Origin: Franconibacter pulveris DSM 19144 | GTDB lineage: Bacteria > Pseudomonadota > Gammaproteobacteria > Enterobacterales > Enterobacteriaceae | Assembly: GCA_000621185.1 (NCBI GenBank) | Contig: JHYZ01000016.1 | Coordinates: 62,001-126,000, forward strand | Direction: 5' to 3' | DNA: 64,000 nucleotides | In this document: one piece after another, positions 50,370 to 59,416 of the stretch | How the letters are laid out: every line of letters begins with the position of its first letter | Numbering within the stretch: the stretch's first letter is position 1 | The notes under the pieces: generated by a model | What the model saw: only the letters and a program-made list of their open reading frames with translations | The model's database searches: none | What the model was told of the DNA's origin: nothing | Program-made: the position numbers and the translations under genes

Positions 50370-51842
50370 TCATTCTTTCGATTTAAGCGCGTCCAGTTCC
50401 CTTCGCAGGCTCGTTATTTCCTGCTGCGCTTGTTCAAACTGCTTAATGAGATAATTAAGCGCCAGTGCGGTATCCATCATGATAACGTTATTATCGAGAG
50501 CAAGCGTATCGTCTTCATCGATACGATTTCCTGATTCATCAAATTTCGGTGCTGCGGGGATTAACTTAACGTATTCACGATCAATTTCACGTAAGGCATC
50601 CTGGGCGATAATGCCGCGGCGAACACGGTTAAGGCTATCGTTGTTGTAGACAAAAGTGCATGGTTTAAGAAGCTTAATATTTTCGTAAGATTGCTGACCA
50701 TCGTTATATTCAATGTCGTGCTTGATAGTGGCGTCAGAGTTTGCCGCTTTCTGGAAAATATAAGACCCGCCCCAACCGCCCCCACCTGAATTGGATAAAT
50801 CTCCCGATACAGGATCAAAAACCCAATATCTTGTAGCAGCAGATCCCCCATCGCCGCCCTGAACCATTACAGTGGAAGCCCACTGACTTGTACCACGTCC
50901 CACCATAGCGAGGGCTGTTGTTAATTTATAACCTCCGCTATGAAGATAGCTAAAATTTAGTGAACCCAGAGCCGAAGCTCCTCCATTATCCTGCCGCGCT
51001 TCAAAGAACAAACCAGGGGCGTTAGCGTTATTGAGAAGAGTACTCCAGTCCGTAGCTACTGGTGCCCCAAGGTTCATACATCTTGAAAGCATAAGTTGGC
51101 CATCATCCCTGAAGCTGAAATAGGTCTCGGTATTGTTGCGGTTAGCCAGCGCCCAGGTCCAGAAATTCGAACCATCGCTACGCCTTTCGGTATAAGATCG
51201 ACTGCGAAATTTAGTGGTACCTATTGCAAATTCTTGATACAGAATCCCAGAAGCCGATGTGGAAGTTTTTAATGACAATCCTGAAAAGGTAGGCGCACTA
51301 TCTCCTCCCAGTTCAAGATTGTTTCGGGCCGTTTGTGCATCTTTTCCACCCGTTCCTCCCTGCCCAACCGAAAGCGCGGTTTTCAGACCTGAAAGACTGG
51401 TTATGTCATTATTTTCTCCAGCCGCTGCTTTTTTTCCAATATCGCTTTTCAGCTTTCCGACAGAAGGAATGGTGACCTGCTGACCGTTGATAGTCACCGT
51501 GATATCCTGCGCCGCCGAGGTTAGCGCGAACGTTTCCCACGCACCGATATTCTCATCGTATTCCTGAATCAGCTGCGACATGCTCTGTGCAAGGCCGTCA
51601 ACCGTCATTGCGTCGCTTACCAGAATGCCATATTTCTGCCCGCTGACCGCCAGCGATGCTGCAGGAGTAACCGTAAGTTGGGTTGCGCTATTTACTGCGG
51701 AAATTTGAAAAATCTGCACAGGCGAAGAAAGAATAATGAGCGTCTGGCCTGCGCGAACCTGCGCTGCTGAATCTGTCCAGTTACTACCATTTCCGGTAGC
51801 CACATTGCCGTTTAAAGAAATTGTTCCCGTGCTGTAAATCAT
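50370..51842 (-). CDS. Tail fibre protein with S74 intramolecular chaperone
   Basis: Predicted 490-residue protein from the ATG at 51842 (MIYSTGTISLNGNVATGNGS; GGAG seven bases upstream). The N-terminal attachment part is followed by a glycine-rich region (GLKTALSVGQGGTGGKDAQT), then a fibre head. A C-terminal peptidase S74 domain (YENIKLLKPCTFVYNND ... RRGIIAQDALREID) ends in a coiled coil. S74 domains trimerise the fibre and then cleave themselves off. It likely binds the host surface. Confidence 0.85.
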   Translation of the reverse strand: MIYSTGTISLNGNVATGNGSNWTDSAAQVRAGQTLIILSSPVQIFQISAVNSATQLTVTPAASLAVSGQKYGILVSDAMTVDGLAQSMSQLIQEYDENIGAWETFALTSAAQDITVTINGQQVTIPSVGKLKSDIGKKAAAGENNDITSLSGLKTALSVGQGGTGGKDAQTARNNLELGGDSAPTFSGLSLKTSTSASGILYQEFAIGTTKFRSRSYTERRSDGSNFWTWALANRNNTETYFSFRDDGQLMLSRCMNLGAPVATDWSTLLNNANAPGLFFEARQDNGGASALGSLNFSYLHSGGYKLTTALAMVGRGTSQWASTVMVQGGDGGSAATRYWVFDPVSGDLSNSGGGGWGGSYIFQKAANSDATIKHDIEYNDGQQSYENIKLLKPCTFVYNNDSLNRVRRGIIAQDALREIDREYVKLIPAAPKFDESGNRIDEDDTLALDNNVIMMDTALALNYLIKQFEQAQQEITSLRRELDALKSKE

Positions 51843-51860
51843 ATTATTTCTCCATCCCGC

Positions 51861-51869
51861 TGATATAAT
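51861..51869 (+). promoter_or_regulatory. Extended -10 promoter of the lipoprotein moron
   Basis: TGATATAAT is a perfect extended -10 (TGnTATAAT), 35 bp before the GTG start at 51905 and pointing away from the tail fibre gene. No strong -35 is needed with this element. It would allow expression in the lysogen. Confidence 0.65.
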
Positions 51870-51904
51870 CGGCAGGCATAAAATAAAAATCAGAAGGTAT
51901 TTAA

Positions 51905-52240
51905 GTGAAACTGACAAAAGCCATAACTCTGGTTATTGCTTTGGCAACTTCTGCCTGTGCAACGTCCGGAAAACCCGCTAATTACATGATGGACTACCCT
52001 GTTGAAGCCTCAAGAATGTCTCTGGGTGGAGAGGTAACAGCTTTAATTGACTGCGATACCAAAGAGGTTTCGGTAATATCAGATTCAAGCAATGGAATAT
52101 TTTCCCGCCATTTGAACCGGAGAGCGTGGAATATATGCTTCAGGATGCAGGGGCAGTTTAAAGTTACGTATCGCTTTGACCCGGTGAGAGGTGTAGGTCA
52201 AAACATGCTTGCCACTCAGCCCTCAAGAACGCCGGTATAA
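51905..52240 (+). CDS. Moron lipoprotein with TonB-C-terminal-like pattern
   Basis: A GTG at 51905 (AAGG seven bases upstream) encodes 111 residues. A signal peptide ends in the lipobox ATSACATSG, so Cys18 would be lipidated. The mature part LGGEVTALIDCDTKEVSVIS followed by NGIFSRHLNRRAWNICF resembles the beta-beta-alpha-beta pattern of TonB C-terminal domains. It is transcribed against the tail genes from its own promoter and ends at its own terminator, the mark of a lysogenic moron. A role in blocking superinfection or altering the outer membrane is a guess by analogy with Cor-type lipoproteins. Confidence 0.65.
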   Translation: MKLTKAITLVIALATSACATSGKPANYMMDYPVEASRMSLGGEVTALIDCDTKEVSVISDSSNGIFSRHLNRRAWNICFRMQGQFKVTYRFDPVRGVGQNMLATQPSRTPV

Positions 52241-52286
52241 ATAAACCATTCTTCACCAGTCGAATGTGCGCATTTCTGAAATAAAA

Positions 52287-52306
52287 AACCCGCTGTCCGG
52301 CGGGTT
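52287..52306. terminator. Terminator of the moron lipoprotein
   Basis: AACCCGC-TGTCCG-GCGGGTT with an A-run before and TATTTATTT after. It lies 46 bp past the lipoprotein stop and can also end the leftward tail transcript. Confidence 0.8.
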
Positions 52307-52343
52307 ATTTATTTCGGGATATGGAGCGCTCAGGGTTCATGTT

Positions 52344-52994
52344 CTACGTGAGGTTTGAAAGGATGCCGTAAGGTATCCGCATCCCGTAGGGTTTGAGTGT
52401 ATTAGCCCACGTTTGCTGGTTCTGATTAACCCACTGGCACTGAAGCACGCCATCCACGAACCTGAAAAACGGGCCGGAAAAGCCTGTAACGGTACCATCA
52501 TCTGAAATATTCCCACCAGGCACGGCGCTTACCAGTATCCAGCTGTTGGTGCCGATATTCTGGGAATAAACTGCATTATCGAGATCGAAGCCTGCAGGCA
52601 CATCAAAGAACCCCAGAATACGGGGGATTTTAGCGGCCATAACGGCAGACCACACCAGCTGCCCGGCAGCATTAAAAATATCACGATAACCGCTCTCAAC
52701 CGGGACATCGTTTCGGGTTCTTGCCATTGAACCGGCGTTTGCCGTCATCCAGTCTGGCCCGGTAAAAAACATCTTTGCGTTATTATTAGGTTTAAACCAG
52801 CGGAGGCCGTCGTCCAGTGGGGCGCTGCCACCAGCAAAACCCATATCAGCAGAGTTTCCCAACTGACAGGATATATTGTAAAACCCGACATCGCTTATTC
52901 CGGAATAAAGACGATTATCGTAATAATAAGTGCCTTTGAAATCCGAATCGATTACAAGGGCACCCTTATCATTCCATACCTGGTATCCACTCAT
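52344..52994 (-). CDS. Phage tail-tip accessory protein (DUF6453-like)
   Basis: Predicted 216-residue beta-rich protein (MSGYQVWNDKGALVIDSDFK; FRFVDGVLQCQWVNQNQQTW). It shares its opening pattern (G-x-x-x-W-D/N-x-x-G-x-L-V/I-x-D) with the next upstream gene, so the two look like diverged copies. It follows the J gene, where distal-tail accessory proteins lie. The function is unknown. Confidence 0.6.
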   Translation of the reverse strand: MSGYQVWNDKGALVIDSDFKGTYYYDNRLYSGISDVGFYNISCQLGNSADMGFAGGSAPLDDGLRWFKPNNNAKMFFTGPDWMTANAGSMARTRNDVPVESGYRDIFNAAGQLVWSAVMAAKIPRILGFFDVPAGFDLDNAVYSQNIGTNSWILVSAVPGGNISDDGTVTGFSGPFFRFVDGVLQCQWVNQNQQTWANTLKPYGMRIPYGILSNLT

Positions 52995-53296
52995 AAAAAT
53001 GCATACATATCCAGAATAAGAGTTACAGAAGGCGTATAACTCGATAGTTTAAAAATGCGGAACCCTCCATCATAGGCTCGGGCGGCAAAATTGGCGGGAG
53101 TATAATAGACAGAGCTTGTTGCAGATACGACAACAACAAAGCTGCCAACTGCTGTCAGCCCCGCAAAACTGCCGGCAACGACATTTACATTGTCCGCCAT
53201 GGTGATGGTTGTTCTTCCGAGATAACGCGTGTTGTAGTCGCCGATGTCCACTATCAGCTTTCCGCTCGCGTCCCAGCACTGTAAACCGCACGGCAT
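52991..53296 (-). CDS. Phage tail-tip accessory protein (DUF6453-like, short)
   Basis: Predicted 101-residue beta-rich protein (MPCGLQCWDASGKLIVDIGD; ITMADNVNVVAGSFAGL). It overlaps the following gene by four bases and lies 8 bp after J. Its opening matches the larger neighbour and other DUF6453 proteins found behind J in lambdoid phages. The function is unknown. Confidence 0.6.
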   Translation of the reverse strand: MPCGLQCWDASGKLIVDIGDYNTRYLGRTTITMADNVNVVAGSFAGLTAVGSFVVVVSATSSVYYTPANFAARAYDGGFRIFKLSSYTPSVTLILDMYAFL

Positions 53297-53304
53297 AGCC
53301 CCCC

Positions 53305-56300
53305 TTACCAGAGTCCGTCACGAACCCTGAGTGTTCCGTTAGCGTCGTAAACCAGTCGCAGAACGCCGTTATCAACCGTTCTTCCTGCGCCATTGGCGGC
53401 ATTACGCTCAAACGTCCCGTTCTTATCAAGACGCCATCCAACTGAGCCGGCAACATAGTTATTTGACTGGATGTAGTCCCCTATCATGGCGTTCTGTATC
53501 CAGCCCTTTCCGATTAACGCCTGACTGATAAACGTCTGCCCGTTCTGAATGACAAAGGGCAGCGTTACCGCCGCGCCCGCCTGGCTCATTACAGCGAAAC
53601 GGTCCGCCAGAAATATCACCTGCGACTGCATGCCAGAAGGTGTGTTTTGTACTCCTACCCCCATGCCAGCAGCGTATTGCCTGCCGTTTGAGTCCACGCC
53701 TACTTTAATACTGTACATCGCATTCAGATTGCCGTTGATGTCAGCTACCGCCTGGGCACTGGTGGCAATGGAGGCGGAATAACCGTTTACTGTGACAGTC
53801 AGGGAGTTAATTTTCGAAGCGGATGCCTGGGTGAAGTCGGCCAGTGTTTCCGTCAGGTTGGTGGCGTTGGACACATTGCCGCCAGCCGCTGCGTCGAGCG
53901 TTACCAAAGCCTGTGCTACCGCTTTGCTTGCATCGGCAAGGGTATTATCAACCCTGTCGATACTGGCACTGGTATTGATGTTCTTCACCGTCTGGCTGCG
54001 ACGACTCGCCACCTGCGCAAGGTTGCCCTGGATAATGGCAATGGCAGAGTTCTTAACGCCGCTGCTCATCCCGTCGATGCTCACGCGCATTTCATCGATT
54101 TTGGTTTCTGCCGCTGACAGCCCGTCGGCATTTTCCTTGATCTGCTGCGCCTGCTGCTCCAGATCTTCAGCATTCTGCTGAATGTCCTGTGCCATCCCGG
54201 AAATTTTTTCGCTTGTATCGACCGCACTCTGGATCATGTCCTTCAGCAGGTCGGTTTGCTGCATTTCTTCGAGAATAGCTTCGGTTACGTCCGAGACATC
54301 AATGCTGGCCTGCCCGCGCACCCATTCTGTCCACTCTGACTGATTACCAATGCGGTCAACGAGTCTTGCCCGGTACCAGAATATTTGCCCCGCCTTGAGG
54401 CCCATCTGCTGGTAGAACTTCTGAGGATAAGGGACATCGGCTAACAGCATTGGACTGGCGCCGTCTGAAGTAACGCTGTACTGGAGTTCAGTGCTCAGCG
54501 TATCTCCGCTGTCCGCCGGAAAAGCCCATGTTACATTTATGCCGAACACGACATCTTCCGTCGCGGACAACCCCACCGGCTTAGGAACTTCACCCTGTCG
54601 GCCTGTCAGGTGTGTCAGCATGGATGTACCCCACAGACTGGATGCGCCGCCGGAATTAATGGCGCGCACCCTCACCAGGTAATCCCCCTCAAAAATGCCC
54701 GCCACTTCAACGTTGCGCAGACCAGTCTGAGGCAGGTTTATCCATTCGTTATCGCCGCGCTTCCATTGCGCCTGATAGGCGACAACATCCGCCTGTGGCT
54801 TACCGTTTTTATCCAACGGCGCGTCCCATGTTGCCACCAGCGTGGCGATGCGCTGCCCCTGTCGAACGGAATCGTAACTTGTCACAGACACGTTGCCCGG
54901 CTGCGCCACCAACCCGGTGGGGATCAGGCTGACCGGCGGCGTCTCCAGGCGAGCGTTGTTATCCACCGCATCGTATTTCGACGCGTTATATTCAGCGGCG
55001 GTAATGGTGAACGTGTTTTCCTCATCGTTGAACGTGAGGTTAGTCACGCGGAAATACTGCAGGCGCAGCTGTCCGGCATCGATAACGAATACTGCATCCG
55101 GCGCCGGCGCGGTAGTAAATGGCGTTGCCACAACCAGCTGCGTGCCGTTCACCGCCTGTATCGTGCGACTCTCCACAGTGCCGCCCTGCGTGCGGATCAT
55201 CACCGTGTCACCCGGAACGGCGCTGGTGCCGCGGTCAGTGGTTACAGCCCGGATTGAGGCCTCATAGCCGGTAATGCGCCCGCCATACACCCGCCCCGAC
55301 ACACGCTCGTCAGCAAAGGCGAATACCGTGCCCGGTACATAAGCAAAGCCATCAAGCCCGGTCTGCAGGGTGACGATACGATCCAGATAGTTGGAATACA
55401 CCGCCCATCCGCCGCGGCGCTGCGCCTCGCTCTCACGCGTGCAGCCGATGGCCGTGAGTTGCGTCTGTTTAAACTTGAACTGCCTTACAAGGTCAGGGAA
55501 CATCACCGCCGTGGTGCGGTCCTGATAATGGTTATCGGGATCGCTGAAGTTAATCAGCGCCGAGCTGTAGCGGTTCTTCTCGCTGCCGCTGGAATAGGTA
55601 GGCTTTCCCACCACCGATGCGCGGGTAAGGATTTGCAGCTTTGATGTGTCGGCAGGCATGTCGGAGATAACATTGAACATGTTATTGCCCCAGAACGTCA
55701 TGCCATTGAAGCCAGCAGCTATATCCTTAATCACCTGCCAGGCGTCGGCCTGCGACTGGATATACACGTCGAATATGAAACGCGGCTCGGTACCGCTGCC
55801 ACCCTTACCGTCCGGAACCTGCTGATCGCAGCGCTGGGCGATGCGGTAAAGCTCCCACTTATCGAGCATATCCGTCGTAACACGGCGCCCCAGACCGAAA
55901 CGGGGCTCGGTGAGCACATCGAACCAGATCCAGGCAGGATTATTCGTCCAGCCCCATTTAAACGTACCGTCCCATGAGCCGCTGTAGGTCCGCGCTATCG
56001 GATCGTAGTTTGAAGGGATGCGGATAATGCGGCCTTTCGGCTTGCAGGAAATCTTCGGGATATTGCCGAAGGATTTGGCGTTGAACGACACGTAAAGCAG
56101 CGCGGTGTGCGGATAACGCAGGCGGGCATCAATAACTTCTGTGATGGCCTGCACCTGCGTTTTGTTCTGCAGCATCTGGCTGGTGCTGTCGTCAGTATCG
56201 CGCACAACGCGGATTTGCCAGCCGGTATTTGCTTTCGGCAGGTTGATACGGTGCGTCAGCTCATACAGCGAACTGAGCTTTTCCGTAACCGTTTTAGTCA

Positions 56301-56769
56301 TAACAGTGGCGTAGGCGCCGCCGTCGGTGGCCACGTCGATATGATACGAAACCGTAGTGCCGACAATGTCTCCGTCTTTTTCCTGTTGCTGAAGTCCAGC
56401 AATACCGATACGCACCAGCACGGCATCAATATGCGTGTTGCTGATGGCCCGTATCCAGGGTGTGGCCTTTGTCAGGGTTACGCCAATAGTGGTTTCGTTC
56501 TCTACTGCCGGAAAGCCGGTTATGTGGTCCTGCATCTGTGTACCCGGGCGGAAGTCCCACGACACATTTTCAAAATTCATGGTACCGTCGGTATTACCCA
56601 GCGGGGTGCCGTCCAGGTATATGCGTGTGGCATCCAGCCCACCTGCAAATTCGCCCTCTCCAAGCGCCAGCAGCATACGGCAGCGCGCCATCGACTGGGC
56701 GCTGTCGGTCTGTTCTACAGGCGTGTGCTGTTTCTGGCTGCCGCCCTTCGCACCAGTGATCGTTGCCAT
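53305..56769 (-). CDS. Tail tip / host specificity protein J
   Basis: Predicted 1154-residue lambda J homologue. The N-terminal hub region (GAKGGSQKQHTPVEQTDSAQ; YDPIARTYSGSWDGTFKWGW; WIWFDVLTEPRFGLGRRV) matches the J core. Fibronectin-type domains follow (VSVTSYDSVRQGQRIATLVA), then a coiled coil near 850-950, and a C-terminal DUF1983-type region (FADRFAVMSQAGAAVTLPFV ... QNGQTFISQALI). It forms the tail tip, and its C-terminus usually recognises the outer-membrane receptor. Confidence 0.93.
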   Translation of the reverse strand: MATITGAKGGSQKQHTPVEQTDSAQSMARCRMLLALGEGEFAGGLDATRIYLDGTPLGNTDGTMNFENVSWDFRPGTQMQDHITGFPAVENETTIGVTLTKATPWIRAISNTHIDAVLVRIGIAGLQQQEKDGDIVGTTVSYHIDVATDGGAYATVMTKTVTEKLSSLYELTHRINLPKANTGWQIRVVRDTDDSTSQMLQNKTQVQAITEVIDARLRYPHTALLYVSFNAKSFGNIPKISCKPKGRIIRIPSNYDPIARTYSGSWDGTFKWGWTNNPAWIWFDVLTEPRFGLGRRVTTDMLDKWELYRIAQRCDQQVPDGKGGSGTEPRFIFDVYIQSQADAWQVIKDIAAGFNGMTFWGNNMFNVISDMPADTSKLQILTRASVVGKPTYSSGSEKNRYSSALINFSDPDNHYQDRTTAVMFPDLVRQFKFKQTQLTAIGCTRESEAQRRGGWAVYSNYLDRIVTLQTGLDGFAYVPGTVFAFADERVSGRVYGGRITGYEASIRAVTTDRGTSAVPGDTVMIRTQGGTVESRTIQAVNGTQLVVATPFTTAPAPDAVFVIDAGQLRLQYFRVTNLTFNDEENTFTITAAEYNASKYDAVDNNARLETPPVSLIPTGLVAQPGNVSVTSYDSVRQGQRIATLVATWDAPLDKNGKPQADVVAYQAQWKRGDNEWINLPQTGLRNVEVAGIFEGDYLVRVRAINSGGASSLWGTSMLTHLTGRQGEVPKPVGLSATEDVVFGINVTWAFPADSGDTLSTELQYSVTSDGASPMLLADVPYPQKFYQQMGLKAGQIFWYRARLVDRIGNQSEWTEWVRGQASIDVSDVTEAILEEMQQTDLLKDMIQSAVDTSEKISGMAQDIQQNAEDLEQQAQQIKENADGLSAAETKIDEMRVSIDGMSSGVKNSAIAIIQGNLAQVASRRSQTVKNINTSASIDRVDNTLADASKAVAQALVTLDAAAGGNVSNATNLTETLADFTQASASKINSLTVTVNGYSASIATSAQAVADINGNLNAMYSIKVGVDSNGRQYAAGMGVGVQNTPSGMQSQVIFLADRFAVMSQAGAAVTLPFVIQNGQTFISQALIGKGWIQNAMIGDYIQSNNYVAGSVGWRLDKNGTFERNAANGAGRTVDNGVLRLVYDANGTLRVRDGLW

Positions 56770-56785
56770 ATTGCGTCCATAAAAA

Positions 56786-56803
56786 AACCCGCCGAAGCGG
56801 GTT
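56786..56803 (-). terminator. Terminator between the lipoprotein gene and J
   Basis: On the minus strand AACCCGC-TTCG-GCGGGTT is followed by TTTTT. It closes the small lipoprotein gene and lies just before the J start, so J must be reached by antiterminated transcription. Confidence 0.8.
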
Positions 56804-56865
56804 AGATAATTTGGATATTACAATAACCTCTATGCAGGCTACCGCAATGATAAAGAAATTATTAT

Positions 56866-57249
56866 TTAAATGGTTTTTGCATAACCAGTCTTGAACTTCA
56901 GGGTGGCGTCAATAAGGTTATCATTGATATACATGAACACGTATTGTTGATAACCGACATAAGCACCATAGCTGTTTTTCGCATTAACTCGAACTGGAAT
57001 AGCCCATCCATAGTACATCTTAAAATTATCCGCTATTCCGCCTTGAAAATATGCTTTAGAAGGAGTGCCAAACTGATATTTGGCAGAATCTGGATCTTTG
57101 AGCGATGAACCAATAGTTTCTTTAATCTGACCTTCATAATACTGCGGAAGTTCTCCGTAATAAGCGTTACTAATCTGTGTCGCCGTTGGAGTGCTCATAC
57201 ACCCAGTTAGCGTTAATGCTGTCAAAAATACTAATAAAAACTTTTTCAC
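56866..57249 (-). CDS. Phage lipoprotein of unknown function
   Basis: A GTG start at 57249 encodes 127 residues with a clear lipoprotein signal (KKFLLVFLTALTLTGCMSTP; Cys17). The mature part is soluble and beta-rich (GSSLKDPDSAKYQFGTPSKA; YVGYQQYVFMYINDN). It lies between tail genes I and J, where lambda has no gene, and has its own terminator. This suggests insertion as a moron. A role in host surface modification or exclusion is a guess. Confidence 0.7.
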   Translation of the reverse strand: MKKFLLVFLTALTLTGCMSTPTATQISNAYYGELPQYYEGQIKETIGSSLKDPDSAKYQFGTPSKAYFQGGIADNFKMYYGWAIPVRVNAKNSYGAYVGYQQYVFMYINDNLIDATLKFKTGYAKTI

Positions 57250-57323
57250 AACCTATCTCCCATCGGCAAATGTTCGGATTAATCCTAACACTCATCGTTT
57301 ATAAGATCAGCCGCTCCGTCCGT

Positions 57324-57917
57324 TTAAATATCTTCGGCGACAATGCCTGCGCTGATGATAGCGCCGCCAATCTCACGTTCGCCGTAAAGGACTGGCACCG
57401 GGTTGCCCATGGCAATGGTATTTACAGCGCCGCCGAAGGCGTAGGATGGCTTGTTATCGGGATCGTCGCGGCTCTGGAGCCCTTTAGGTTGAGGTGAAAG
57501 CATCTGGTAAATACCGCCGGCCATCATTCCTACACCACCAGCAGCGAGGCTTGCGCCAAATGTGGACAGCGTGCCTAAACTAAAATATGAAATCGCTATT
57601 CCTGCAACCACCATCACCGCGCCGAGTATGGTCTGGAATACGCCAGCCTTTTTCGCCCCTTCCATAACTGGCGCGATGCGAATGTCGCTGTCTCCCGCCA
57701 GGTTCTGGTAATCGTCCATGCCGATATTGCGTTTTCCCCGGAATACCGCGAACACCATGCCATTTTTTTTGGCATTCATCAGATAGCTTTCAAGCCCGTC
57801 GAAGTTGATGCAGAGAGCCTTCACCGCCTCCGCTGAAGTCTGGACCGCGAGCTTATGAACACGCCCGAATCTTGCACCGAGCGCACCGTAAAGGCGGATA
57901 GTGGTTAAGCGCGCCAT
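57324..57917 (-). CDS. Tail assembly protein I
   Basis: Predicted 197-residue lambda I homologue (MARLTTIRLYGALGARFGRV; MVFAVFRGKRNIGMDDYQNL). It has a hydrophobic glycine-rich central part (FQTILGAVMVVAGIAISYFS) and the C-terminal AFGGAVNTIAMGNPVPVLYG segment typical of gpI. It is needed for tail-tip assembly and lost from the finished virion in lambda. It overlaps K by 13 bp. Confidence 0.88.
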   Translation of the reverse strand: MARLTTIRLYGALGARFGRVHKLAVQTSAEAVKALCINFDGLESYLMNAKKNGMVFAVFRGKRNIGMDDYQNLAGDSDIRIAPVMEGAKKAGVFQTILGAVMVVAGIAISYFSLGTLSTFGASLAAGGVGMMAGGIYQMLSPQPKGLQSRDDPDNKPSYAFGGAVNTIAMGNPVPVLYGEREIGGAIISAGIVAEDI

Positions 57918-58636
57918 GGTTTTATCTCTCCGGGCAGGTTTTTATGGCGGACGCAAATCATCGTCCGGTCTTTGAAGTAACCGCGGGCATAAGGTGTAAT
58001 GCAGGACGGCTGACCGTACAGGTGGTGAAGCAGTTCGCCTTCCTCGGTAATGATCCCTGCGTGATTCCACTTACCGGATTCGATCTGCATGATAACCATG
58101 CATCCGGGCGCCGGTTCGCATTCAATAAACCCTTCTTTTTCCCAGTTATCGAAATAAAGGTTGTCCGGGTACTGGCTTTCCCACCACGGATAATCCACAC
58201 GGAAATCATTCAGCATAACGCCCTGCGTGGCGTGCCAGTCCATTATCAGGCCCCAGCAGTCATGCGAGCCGAGAATAAACGGACGACCCAGCAGCGGAAT
58301 AGCGTCTGGTGTGATTTCGGCATATTCGTCGCAGTCCGGTGCGTAGATGCCCCAGACCACACCAGAGTTATTGCACTGCTGGCGATCGAGGTCAGACGGG
58401 ATGGGACGGGCTCCCTCACCCGGATGTGAGTGGATTACGCGGACTATTGTGCCTGCATCCTCAGCATTGGCCCAGTGTTCGCCATCAATGCGGAAATGCT
58501 CAGTCGGGTTTTCATGGCTGTTCGGTACCGGGACGTAGCGCTGCCGCCGGCCAGTCTGGACAACGAAGCCACAGCACTCGCGCGGCGATTCCTCCAGCGC
58601 ATGTGCCCGGATAGCTGCCATTATCGTTTTGTTCAT
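57905..58636 (-). CDS. Tail tip assembly protein K (JAMM plus NlpC/P60)
   Basis: Predicted 243-residue two-domain protein. The N-terminal JAB1/MPN domain has the metal motif HSHPGEGARPIPSDLDRQQC. The C-terminal NlpC/P60 domain has its cysteine in GSHDCWGLIMDW and a histidine near WNHAGIITEEG. It probably cuts peptidoglycan or matures tail tip proteins during infection. Confidence 0.9.
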   Translation of the reverse strand: MNKTIMAAIRAHALEESPRECCGFVVQTGRRQRYVPVPNSHENPTEHFRIDGEHWANAEDAGTIVRVIHSHPGEGARPIPSDLDRQQCNNSGVVWGIYAPDCDEYAEITPDAIPLLGRPFILGSHDCWGLIMDWHATQGVMLNDFRVDYPWWESQYPDNLYFDNWEKEGFIECEPAPGCMVIMQIESGKWNHAGIITEEGELLHHLYGQPSCITPYARGYFKDRTMICVRHKNLPGEIKPWRA

Positions 58637-58645
58637 GAGGAAACC

Positions 58646-59416
58646 TTATCGGGAAATCAGAACCGTGCTGGGGTAGCCGCCAAAGTCGAGAATTGCGGTA
58701 TTAGGCTCAGCCAGTCCAGCGCCGAAGCGCTTACGGCAATCGCTAAGGCAACCACCACATACGTCCAGCGCAGGGTCTGCAACCGGGTTGCCCTTCGCAT
58801 CGAAATACGCCGCGCCGTTGTACGTGCAGCCGTCGCCGCTGCGGTACTGCCCGCGTATTGCCCATTCGCACAGCGAAGTAATCTGCCGGGTCGGGATAAC
58901 CAGCCCCTGCAGGTCTGCCGGGCTGCTGAGCGACCAGGACACAGTTTCGTCATCTTCAGCTGTTTTGGTGTCAAGCCAGAACGTCTGGAGAGAAAACATC
59001 GTCGGATCAGCGGTCGGATTCGCGCCGCCCGGGAAGTTCACGGCATCGAGATAAATGGCATAAGTGTCTATGATGCTGACCCGGGCGTTAACCATGTCCT
59101 TGAACAGCAGGCACAGCGCCGTGATATGTCCGTCCAGGTTCGAAACGCTGAGTTTTGGCTCTGCCGACTGATCCGTGGAGAGTTCAAGTCCTGACATCTG
59201 GAATGGCCAGAACTCGTAAACCTCGCCATTCCAGATAATCGGCTTGGGCCCGAGCTTGTCTTCGTCGCCGTTCGCCGCGTCGATTTCTTCCGGCGTATGG
59301 GGAAACGGGCTGTAATGGAAACGATGAATGCCGCCACTGAACTCTGAAGCATCAACCACGATTAATCGCACCCTGCCACCGGGCGCCAGCTTGGCTGCCT
59401 GATCAATTAGGGCCAT
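58646..59416 (-). CDS. Minor tail protein L
   Basis: Predicted 256-residue lambda L homologue (MALIDQAAKLAPGGRVRLIV; WNGEVYEFWPFQMSGLELST). The C-terminal cysteine set (SLCEWAIRG, GDGCTYNG, CGGCLSDCRKRFG) matches the region that binds an iron-sulfur cluster in lambda-like L proteins. It is a tail-tip component. Confidence 0.9.
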   Translation of the reverse strand: MALIDQAAKLAPGGRVRLIVVDASEFSGGIHRFHYSPFPHTPEEIDAANGDEDKLGPKPIIWNGEVYEFWPFQMSGLELSTDQSAEPKLSVSNLDGHITALCLLFKDMVNARVSIIDTYAIYLDAVNFPGGANPTADPTMFSLQTFWLDTKTAEDDETVSWSLSSPADLQGLVIPTRQITSLCEWAIRGQYRSGDGCTYNGAAYFDAKGNPVADPALDVCGGCLSDCRKRFGAGLAEPNTAILDFGGYPSTVLISR

